NCBI GenBank assembly: GCA_030770545.1
Contig: CM061106.1
Coordinates: 2,320,001 to 2,384,000, forward strand
Length of the DNA stretch: 64,000 nucleotides
Origin: Macropodus opercularis
Taxonomy: Eukaryota; Chordata; Actinopteri; Anabantiformes; Osphronemidae
Reading direction: 5' to 3'
In this document: positions 1-8,700 of the stretch, piece by piece
How the letters are laid out: every line of letters starts with the position of its first letter
Numbering within the stretch: the first letter of the stretch is position 1
Program-made: the position numbers and the translations under genes
Notes under the pieces: generated by a model
Databases searched by the model: none
Told to the model about the DNA's origin: nothing
The model's input: only the letters and a program-made list of their open reading frames with translations

Positions 1-791
1 TCAACCAATTTAACTGGTAAAAAACCTGAACATATCCTAACAACTGAACAGTTTTGGAGGCTCTTCTTCTTCCCCTCATATATTTAACCCACGTACAGGA
101 CTCACTGCTGGGAGGTATCGTCTGTCTGCGGCCGTTTGATCCAACCCTTGTGTCTGTTTTTGAGCTTTTGTAGCTTCTATCGCCGTATGTGTTTGTTAAT
201 TCCTTTGCAACCTCGAACTTTCTTTTAGCTGCAGGTGCTCTTGAGTCGCAAAATTTAGCGCCTGTGATCCACAGAATCGATTGGCTAAGTGAAGTCACGT
301 GGTTAACGCACATTCAATTGGCCTTCGCCAAATAACTACCGTAAGGATCACAATAGCCGCGCCGATTAAAAGTAAAGTGCTCCGCTAGATCCTGAATCAA
401 AACGTTCCGTTTGGTCTGTAGCTCCGGGTCCGTATGGGACAGCTTCTGGGTCCGGATCCGGACCGCGGTCCGCCTGTTAGTGACCGCTGCTCTAGACCAA
501 CGAAAGGGCGATATCTGCGCGCGACTCGACGAGAGCACCCGTGAAAAGGATAGCAGCGGCGGGAGCTCCCTGGAATCACCCGCCCCTCCGCCCCGGATTC
601 TGCTGAACCATTGCGGCGAGACAGAGACACCCCGTCTGACCCCGCCCGGCCCCTCCCTGGCTCTACGTGGGGGACAAGCCGGTCCGCCGCGGGACCTCCG
701 CGAAACACGTTCCTCTTACCCTTGGTGCCTGGGAAGTCTTGCTCCAACCCCCCGGAGAAGACGACCCGGAAGAAGATGCTGCCGCAGAGCA
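1..791. other. Unassigned leading segment, GC-rich after ~400
   Basis: No gene is supported. The first ~400 bases are of ordinary composition. From about 410 the sequence becomes strongly GC-rich and CpG-rich and runs directly into the 28S-derived fragment that starts at 792. Long open frames here overlap on both strands and in several phases, as expected by chance in GC-rich DNA, so none is called. I could not align this part to the 28S sequence that normally precedes the 792 position. Confidence 0.5.
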
Positions 792-1441
792 GCGTGAAAC
801 CGTTAAGAGGTAAACGGATGGGGTCCGTGCAGTCTGCCCGGGGGATTCAGTCTGGCGAGGATCTCCCCCCCTCTCGTGGGAGGGGACCTCTGCGTCGGTG
901 CTGGTCCGGCTCTCGTCGGGCGCATTTCCTCCGTGGCGGTGCGCCACGGCCGCCTCCGTGTTGGCTGGGAAAGGCAAAGGCTGGAGCCTGGTGGTCCTCC
1001 GTGGCCGTCGGTTCTTGCCTTCTGTCCTTACTTCGCCGCTTCCCCCGGGGTAGTGCTTGAAGTGCTTGCTGCCCCCTCCCTCCCTGCGGGGGGGGACGGG
1101 GTCCCTTCGCCCCCGGTGCGACTGTCGACCGGGCTGCGCTGTCAGGCGGCGATGTCGGCTACCCGTCCGACTCGTCTTGAAAGACGGACCAAGGAGTCTA
1201 ACGCACGCGCGAGTCAAAGGGTCCCCAGAAACCCTGAGGCGCAATGAAAGTGACAACCCCCGGCCGGCACCCGCTGGTCGGGCCCCAGGTGGGATCCCTC
1301 GGGCGCACCACCGGCCCGCCTCGCTGGGGAGGTGGAGCCTGAGCGCCCGCGATGGTACCCCGAAAGATGGTGAACTATGCCTGGGCAGGGCGAAGCCAAA
1401 GGAAACTCTGGCGGAGGCCTGCAGCGGTCCTGACGTGCAAA
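792..1441 (+). pseudogene. 28S rRNA fragment A (5' third, D2 region), broken
   Basis: Several stretches match the conserved core of vertebrate 28S rRNA in order on the plus strand. These are the GTGAAACCGTTAAGAGGTAA block at 794, the GGCTGGGAAAGGC block at 962, the stretch around 1165-1245 containing GGACCAAGGAGTCTAAC, and the GATGGTGAACTATGCCTGGG block at 1364. The expansion segments between them are shortened and diverged. The match begins abruptly near 792 and stops at about 1441, just after the CCTGACGTGCAAA motif, where unrelated T-rich sequence follows. There is no 5' start of 28S and no 5.8S or ITS order. This is therefore a truncated, rearranged rDNA copy and not a working rRNA gene. 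A rearranged array edge or an assembly artefact are alternatives. Confidence 0.85.
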
Positions 1442-1498
1442 ACGGAGGATGGGACTTTGTTTTTTTTTGTGAAAATTTCCAGGGGTGGGCCAGTAGCT

Positions 1499-1520
1499 GG
1501 CAGGCAGGCAGGCAGGCAGG
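1499..1520. repeat. CAGG microsatellite
   Basis: About five perfect copies of the tetranucleotide GGCA sit just after the end of 28S fragment A. Confidence 0.85.
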
Positions 1521-1672
1521 GACCCAGGGCAGCAGTAATAAAAACGACAACGTCCCATCCACCAGACTTCCCCGTGGGGAGCGTGGCCTTCTTTTTGGGT
1601 TGGATGAGAGAAACTGGCGACAGAGAGCCCTTTTCCATCCTAGTCCAGGCCGTCACTAAGCTCCAGGTCTTT

Positions 1673-1870
1673 ACCCTAACCCTAACCCCTCCTGAGCCTC
1701 AGGGAACCATAATGACCTGGACGGTTGTTCAGGGGCCCCTCCTAGGCCTCAGGGAACCATAATGACCCAGGCTGTACTTCAGGGGCCCTTCCTGGGCCTC
1801 CGGGAACCATAATGATCCAGACCGTACTTCAGGGTCCCCTCAAGGGCCTCAGGGAACCACATTGATGACC
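1673..1870 (-). repeat. 50-bp tandem array (left) with CCCTAA run
   Basis: The motif AGGGAACCATAATGA or a close variant recurs at 1701, 1751, 1801 and 1851, giving a period of exactly 50 bp. The unit is the reverse complement of the unit at 2852-3295. At the outer left end, 1673-1690 is a run of CCCTAA telomere-type hexamers merging into the first unit. The units differ by substitutions, so the array is not freshly amplified. Confidence 0.9.
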
Positions 1871-2507
1871 GAGACCACGAAGCCCCACATCCTAGCCCAG
1901 AACGGAGCACCGAAATCGAGTAAAGACAAATCGTTGTGCCAGCAGGCCTGCGTTTCAAATCTTTCAAAGTGCCGGCAAGGAAAGCTCTCTGGACAATGTG
2001 TTTTTGTCGCAAAACACTTTTCACAAGTTTCAGCACCGGACACATGTTTTATGGAGAACCACCCCTCGCGTGCCTGGCTCGACATCCCAGGACGGGGCAC
2101 AGAAATCGGGTAACTAAAAATTGGCCAGCGCGGGGTGGGGGACCACCCTCCGCAAGGCCCAACGCACAGGCCCACAGGGTGGCACCGCAGACGGGTTGGA
2201 AAAGGCAAAAGGACAGACGCCTGTCAGCCTGGCTGTCAAATATTTCAAAGTGTCAGCAGGGGAAATTCTCGGGAGAAATTTATTTCCCCTGAAAACACTT
2301 GGAAATATTTCCCCACTCAGACGCTTTTCATTTTATAAGTTCCAGCAGGGGAAAGGAATTTTTTTCCCCTACTTTCCCCTTGGCGCCTCGGTTGCACCTA
2401 GAACGCAGAAACACCCTTCGCACAAAATCAGAAAGCCAGTTTTCTGAAACTGGGTCGTCCAGAGGAACATTGGCTATCGGGGTCGAGGAAGGCCGCCTCG
2501 CAGCGCC
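1871..2507. repeat. Spacer with two related ~90-bp blocks
   Basis: No gene is seen. Two diverged copies of one sequence occur about 290 bp apart, at 1950-2045 and 2235-2335. Both contain TTTCAAAGTG, then a purine-rich GGAAA tract, then AAAACACTT. The section lies between the left 50-bp array and 28S fragment B. Confidence 0.55.
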
Positions 2508-2851
2508 CCTGGTCCGGCTCTCGTTGGGCGCATTTCCCCCGGCCGCCTCCGGGTTGGCTGGGAAAGGCAAAGGCTGGAGCCCGGCGGTCCTCCGTGGCCG
2601 TCGGTTCTCGCCCTCTGTCCTTACTTCGCCGCTTTCCCCGGGGTAGTGCTTGAAGTGCTTTCAGTCCTGCGGGGGGGGGACGGGGTCCCCTCGCCCCTGG
2701 TGTGACTGTCGACCGGGCCGCACTGTCGGCTACCCGTCCGACCCGTCTTGAAACACGGACCAAGGAGTCTAACACACACGCGAGTCAAAGGGTCCCCAAA
2801 AACCCTGAGGCGCAATGAAAGTGACAACCCCCCAGGTGGGATCCCTGAGCA
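2508..2851 (+). pseudogene. 28S rRNA fragment B (D2 region), broken
   Basis: This is a second, shorter copy of the same 28S segment as fragment A, in the same orientation. It matches fragment A over 909-1300, including GGTTGGCTGGGAAAGGC, GGACCAAGGAGTCTAAC and GGCGCAATGAAAGTGACAAC. It then jumps to CCAGGTGGGATCCC and runs directly into the 50-bp array. Both fragments share unusual features, such as the GGGTAGTGCTTGAAGTGCTT stretch near 1048 and 2640. They therefore descend from one already diverged 28S-derived copy and not from two independent captures of functional rDNA. Confidence 0.85.
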
Positions 2852-3322
2852 CCTGGAGGGGCCCCCAAAGTGCCGCCTGGGCCATTTTGGTTCCCTGAGG
2901 CCCAGGAGGGGTCCCTGAAGTACGTTCTGGGCTATTATGGTTCCCTGAGGCCCAGTAGGGCCCCCTGAAGTCCCACCTATGCGACTATGGTTCCCTGAGG
3001 CGCAGTAGGGGCCCCTGAAGTACAGCCTGGGCAATTATGGTTCTCTGAGGCCCGGTAGTGGCCCCTGAAGTACAGCTTGGGCCATTATGGTTCCCTGAGG
3101 CCCAGTAGGGCCCCCTGAAGTCCCGCCTATGCCACTATGGTTCCCTGAGGCGCAGGAGGGACCCCCGAAGTCCCGTCTAGGTCATTATTGTTCCCTGAGG
3201 CCCAGGAGGGGCCCCCGAAGTCCCGCCTTGGTCAATATGGTTCCCTGAGGCCCAGGAGGGGTTAGGGGCCCCCGAAGTCCCGCCTTGGTCAATATGGGTT
3301 AGGGTTAGGGGTTAGTTTCCCA
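2852..3322 (+). repeat. 50-bp tandem array (right) with TTAGGG run
   Basis: The motif GGTTCCCTGAGG or a one-base variant recurs at 2889, 2939, 2989, 3039, 3089, 3139, 3189 and 3239, a period of exactly 50 bp over at least eight units. It is the inverted counterpart of the 1673-1870 array. A TTAGGGG is inserted in the last unit at about 3261, and 3297-3315 is a degenerate TTAGGG run. Telomere-type hexamers thus sit at the outer edges of both arrays, in opposite orientation. Confidence 0.9.
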
Positions 3323-3724
3323 GGGTATTTTGGTGGTTAGGTGTACTACAAGTGGCGCCCAGTGCGGTAACGCAAAGTCACTCACGCGCGCGCACGCAGA
3401 CAGGAGTTTGTAATGGGTGCGTGGCACTGCCTCTGGGGTGTCAAGGCCCCCGACCTCCCGTTTCACAATTGTCATTCACTACCATAAGGAGATAAAAACA
3501 CACACACTTTCACTCGTGGTGTTGTAAATGGGTGGGCTCTCTCTCAATTTTTTTAATTGAAGGCTGCACAAGGGTTAAGTCTGAGCAGAGAATTAAGAAC
3601 TTTAAGTGGCTCCGCCAGCGCAGTGACCCCTCCTCTCTCTCACACACATACATAGGCACACAGACACACACACACATCCACTTAGCTATCACCGCAAGAC
3701 CTGACACATTAGGATAGTAGTCCC
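3323..3724. other. Intergenic, with CA microsatellite at 3635-3678
   Basis: No gene is recognised. The GC-rich block ends near 3450 and composition becomes AT-rich. A compound pyrimidine-rich and CA-rich microsatellite lies at 3635-3678. Open frames on both strands across it are low-complexity shadows. Confidence 0.6.
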
Positions 3725-4140
3725 TTATTATCATTAATGCTTTAATTTGTGATGTTGCTTGTTTCTGATTAATTGTTTATCATCATCAATATTGTTTAGA
3801 TAATAAAGTTATAGCTTAATTAGTCATTGTCTGTGATTATTGGTATATGGTTTGCAACACTAGCTGATCTCACGGCTGTGGCTCGGAATTCGCGCTTCAC
3901 TATTTGCTAAATTAACTAATATTATTTAATATTGGGTAATTATTAATACTTTTAATTGAGACTGTGCTTTTTACAACTTGGTTATTGGTCCCTGGAAACA
4001 GCGTGGTGCCACATAATTCATTTGATATTTCACTTCTAATCTTAATTAATTAATTTATCAATGATAAATTTAGCTAATAACCAAGATTGGTAAACTCTAA
4101 ATTATAGATATTATTATCATAATTTATGCTCCTTTGTTCC
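3725..4140. repeat. AT-rich dispersed repeat, copy 1
   Basis: This stretch is closely matched, in reverse complement, by 35888-36285. Shared landmarks include ATCATCATCAATATTGTT near 3780, GTCTGTGATTATTGGTAT near 3828, TAATATTGGGTAATTATTAA near 3927 and AACCAAGATTGGTAAACTC near 4080. Similarity ends near 4137. The sequence is non-coding. It could be part of an LTR or of a non-autonomous transposon; the family was not recognised. Confidence 0.75.
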
Positions 4141-4280
4141 CCAACATCACGTCCTCTTAAACAGAGTTTAGTTAATTAAATGTGTGGTTTGAAAGTTGCT
4201 GAGACTTGAATGATGAGTAATGATGATGCTTAATCTTCCTGCAGATTAACAGTGTTTATGTTTTTGACCAGGTTTTCACA

Positions 4281-4814
4281 ATGACAGCACACAACCTTCT
4301 GATGGTGCTGGAAGAATTGGTAGACAATGACTTTGAGACGTTCAGATTTCATCTAAATCAGAGTGAAAGCCTCTCAGGCCACCAGACCATCCCAAGAGCA
4401 TCACTGGACAAAGCAACAAGAACAAGAACAGTGGACCTGATGCTACAGACCTACACACATGATGCTGTGAAGGTGACCATCATCATCTTAGAGAAGATGA
4501 ACAGGAAGGATCTGATGAAACGTTTGGGAGCAGAAGGTGAGATACAGCAACACAACAGACATGAACGTCCCTCCAGTCTGAGACATGCATCATGTCATCA
4601 GTCAGAACTAGAAGCAGCTGCAGCACCTTTCAGCAGAGCTCAGTGCTACTGGACTATTTCACCACGTGAACAGAGCTAAAACACACAGAGTGGGTTGAAA
4701 CACGTTGGTTCTGTTCTGATTACAGACAGAAAACCTCCAGAGCTGCCTGGTGACCTGAAAAGGAAGCAAGATGAAATTGAGGACCCTTTCTCAAAACCCT
4801 TGATGCAAAATTAA
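4281..4814 (+). CDS. Pyrin-domain protein, possibly PYD-only (2 exons)
   Basis: Exon 1 (4281-4536) encodes a pyrin (DAPIN) death-fold domain: residues 1-85 start with MTAHNLLMVLEELVDNDF and carry the helical pattern of fish NLR and ASC pyrin domains. Pyrin domains assemble inflammasome-type signalling complexes by homotypic contacts. A good donor follows exon 1 (AAG|GTGAG). A candidate exon 2 runs 4726-4814 after a TTACAG acceptor, adding 29 charged codons (DRKPPELPGDLKRKQDE and onward) before a TAA. The two exons join in phase (345 nt, 114 residues), and an AATAAA lies near 5021. No NACHT, LRR or CARD exon follows before the BEL/Pao element at about 5165. It may be a genuine PYD-only protein or a 3'-truncated receptor gene. 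The exon is a near-identical paralogue of 37481-37736. Confidence 0.6.
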
Positions 4815-5164
4815 ACAAACAGACATCTCGCATAAAATAATGAAATAATCTTTCCCTTTAAGATGAAAGAATGGTATTTTTGAGGAGAGTTAAATGGTCT
4901 TTAGACAGACACAAAATGTTTAATGTTCCACAAAAAGAAAGTTCTTTAGTGAAGACTGTGTTCAGAGTTAAAACAGTGAATTGGAAATCTTGTTTGTAAG
5001 CCGCATCATCTTATTCCTTAAAAATAAAAGACTTATTCACATACAGCTCTTGGAGAAAAAAAAAACTGAAAACACACTTTTTAGACAGACAAGAAATGTT
5101 GCATGTTTAAAACAAAGTTCTTATAATGTTTAGTGTAGAATGTGTTCAGAGTTAAAATAATGAA
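4815..5164. other. 3' flank with two related AT-rich stretches
   Basis: No gene is seen. Two diverged copies of one sequence containing TTTAGACAGACA, AAGTTCTT and GTGTTCAGAGTTAAAA lie at about 4900-4985 and 5080-5165. A polyadenylation-type AATAAA is present near 5021. Confidence 0.5.
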
Positions 5165-5770
5165 ATGCACTCAGAGATACTCACGTCCACAGAGGACGGT
5201 TGTGGACTGTGCAGTTTGTGTAGTGTGCGTGCATATAAAGTGAGTATGACATTACTATCATTAGTTTGCACCACAGATACACTTATAGCTGCACTGAACA
5301 CATTTGTTGGTGTAGTTCAAGTATTAACGATATTTACTAATGGTTCGCTAATAGCAGCAGGCTTCCAGTTATGTAGCTTAGCTTTGTTCGTTGTTCTATC
5401 GTTTCCTCCATTCTGTGTGTATGTTTATTGTGCACTTCTCCTTATATAGACCTGCTTAGTTCATCATGCGTATGCCATATTCTCGGCGCAGTTTACACAT
5501 GTATGTTAGATATGTAGCCGTGTTTTCTCTGTACATAATTTATGCTGACTGTGCATGTGGCCCAAGCATGGCCAAACCTGGGTGTTATGATATTGAGTGT
5601 TCTGTATTTCTTACTGTTCTAGAACCACACACATATACAAGGCACAAGGTAAGTCAAGTATTAAACCTCCTGAACAATGATTGTCTCTATCTCATCTTTG
5701 ACCGGATGCCTGTGGTGGTTCCCTTATCGCAAAACTATCCATCTTATAGAGGAATTCAACAATTGGTCTT
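5165..5770 (+). mobile_element. Putative 5' LTR/leader of BEL/Pao element
   Basis: This is non-coding sequence immediately 5' of the gag-pol frame and in the same orientation. It has the T-rich, promoter-like composition of an LTR and leader. A possible splice donor (AAG|GTAAGT) lies near 5647. I could not fix the LTR ends, because no second LTR copy remains in the window for comparison. The small open frames here are not considered genes. Confidence 0.4.
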
Positions 5771-8700
5771 TTGAGCCGGAGGATGGAAGTATCACGGGAA
5801 GAGGAACAACAACGTTCAGGGACAAGGCTTGGGGATGAGCAGTATGAATCAGAACCTGGATCTGTGGCTAGAGAGGCAGATGTCATACCCTGCCGACAGA
5901 CACGGCTACCGAGTTACCTGGCAGATTATGACTTCACAGGTGCCATCCACAGCAGGTTGCCATCCTCTTCAATGCCGCCTTCCCTCTTGGATTCAGCAGA
6001 AGATGCTATAAGGCCTCACCTCCCTTATGCAACATCCAGCTTTATTCCAATATCAGTGAGACACCAAAGCGTTTCCAGAGAGTATGACCTTTATCATGAG
6101 GCACTAAGCCAGAGGCCCGACTCAGTTCCATCTCTGCTGGCTGAGTTACAGAGGGCCAAGCGGCACTATACAGAAGAACGTCGCCAAGCTCTTATCTTGG
6201 AGAGAGAGAATAAGGCCTTACGGTGCCAGTTCCACCAACACTCTGAGACGGTGAGGAAGTTGCAGGAATTAGAAAGGGAAAGGGAGGCACTACAAGAGCG
6301 AGTCAGACAGCTGGAGAGGACCAGTCAGAACACTCCCAGAGATCTTCCTTCAACCAGAGGCAGCTACTGTAGTGCTGAAGTAAGACAGAATCCTGACCCT
6401 TATTTCATAGCTGACCTTGAAGAAAGACTTAGGCGTCTGGAGATGAGGACTGAGCACCTTAGCAACATCCCATGTAGCAGTCATGGGGCACCAAATCGTT
6501 ATGCACACCGTCACTCCCCTACTCACTACGTAGATCACTGGAGCCCGGAGGGCGTTTTGCCGCGTCATGTCCCTCCACAGCATAGACCCTTACAACACGG
6601 GCCAGAGCATGCAGCGTCTGCTGGCCAGGAAAAGATATACAGGGGACCAACTCCAACAATACCAGACTTTGTCCATCCTGACGCCAGGGAGTTCTCTCGT
6701 TTGAGGATTGCTTTAGAAAACCTCTTACCAGCTGATGCGACTGAGAGGTTTAAATTTCAGATCCTCACTGATCACTTGAAATTGGAGGAAGCTCTTCTCA
6801 TTGCAGATTTATACTGTAACTCTGTGTACCCCTTCACAGACACCATGGCTGCTTTGAACAGACAATATGGGCAACCTCATCAGCTGGCCCTACAAAGGAT
6901 AGCAGAACTTATGGACAGATCAGACATTACCAGTGGTGATGTAAAGGCCTTAAAAATGTTTGCACTGAATGTGCGCTCACTGGTGAGCATGTTACAACAG
7001 CTGGGCGGGAAAGGTCAAATTGAGCTTGAATGTGGTTCACATGTCACCAGGTTGCTAGAGAAACTGCCTCAGGACCTCAGAGCAAGCTTCAGAAGATTCA
7101 TCCATCCTCTGCAGGTTCCTATACCGACACTGCTCGATCTTTCAGAATGGTTAGAGTATGAAATGCAAGCCCACGAAGATACCAATATGGTAAACACCCA
7201 CCATCACCAAGGAGCACTGAAGGAAGTGAAGGAGCTGCGCAGAGACACCAAACCCATGACTAAGTCAGCTAATATCCTCATCAGCACAGAGAAGCCAGCA
7301 GGCAGTGGCCTCCATGAGCACTCCTCGCTGATAGCTGGATCTAAGCCTAAGGAGAAGAAGAAGGAATACTGTCCATACTGTAATAATAATGATGACTACT
7401 TAAATGGCTGTTCAAATTTCAAGCAGCTCACCAGAGATCAGAAGAAGAAGTGGATACGAGATAACCGCCGCTGCTGGCGTTGTGGACGAGGACACCAGGC
7501 TGCAAGATGCACACTGAAATCTCCCTGCAGAACCTGCAACCGTAGACATCTGCTTGTCCTCCACGATGTCAATGACAAGATTATGGACCAGGTGAAAGAG
7601 AGCGCCTCAGAGACTAGTCCTCCTGATAATTCATGCTTCATGAATACTATGGGAGAAACACTCTATGTAGATCGACCAGCTGTTAACAGGAAGGTTCTGC
7701 TTAAAATAAGCAAGGTTCTCTTGAGGAACGGTGATAAAAGCCTGGAGACTTATGCTATTCTGGATGATGGCTCAGAACGAAGCATCCTACTGCACTCAGC
7801 CACCAAGCAGCTTGGGTTAACAGGTCATCCGGAAAGCCTACAACTTTGTACTGTAAATAGAGAACTGAACGTCCTACATGGCGCATCTGTGTCATTCACC
7901 CTATCCCCTGCCACCCAGCCCTACAAAGTATTCAAAATCCACAATGCCTTTACCGCTGAAACGCTGAACCTGGCTGAACACACTCACCCAGTTGCTGCTT
8001 TGCAGCAGAAGTACCACCACCTACGAGATTTACCCCTCCAGGAAATCACTGTAGCTCATCCTCTGCTTCTCATTGGGTCAGATTATCCGCACCTGTTAAC
8101 ACCCATTGAGCCAGTTCGCCTTGGTCCCACGGGAGGGCCTGCTGCAATCAGGACTCATCTTGGATGGACACTTCAGGGTCCAGCATATGAGGTTAAGCAC
8201 AGACTATCATCCACACAGTGCCTCTTCACATCTACTCCATCCCCGTCAGCTGATCTGTACAGAGGTGTGGAGAAACTGTGGAAGGTGGATGTACTGCCAT
8301 ACAGGAGTACAAAGGTGATTACACGGTCCAGACGGGATGAAGAGGCCATGGATCTGCTCCAATCCAAGACCGTTAGGGTTGACATTAATGGAATACATCG
8401 ATATGCAACACCCATGTTGCGAGTTAAGTCCATGGGTGTATTGCATGCTCCTAAGGACACAACCTTATTGCTGTTGAGAAATATTGAAAGGCCACTCGAT
8501 AAGGATCCAGAACAGGCACCAGCATATCAGGCTGAAATAACCAACCTCCAGGAATCTGGTTATGTAGTGAAGCTGAGACCCAAAGAAGTGGAGAAGACAA
8601 AGGATGCCTGGTATGTACCACACCACATGGTACAGCATAATGGGAAGAACAGGGTGGTTTTCAATTGTTCTTTCCAGTATCGTGGTAATAATCTGAACAA

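Noticed and set aside
397..1762. Overlapping long ORFs on both strands in the first 1.8 kb
   Set aside because: They lie in GC-rich 28S-derived DNA, overlap each other in all phases and show no domain; shadows of low stop-codon density.
1..3322. A true chromosome end
   Set aside because: Telomere-type runs are only two to three hexamers long, internal and in opposite orientations, and ordinary DNA continues on both sides.
3340..3365. TGGCGCCC-like retroviral primer-binding site
   Set aside because: Only eight bases fit; no LTR end or gag frame follows.
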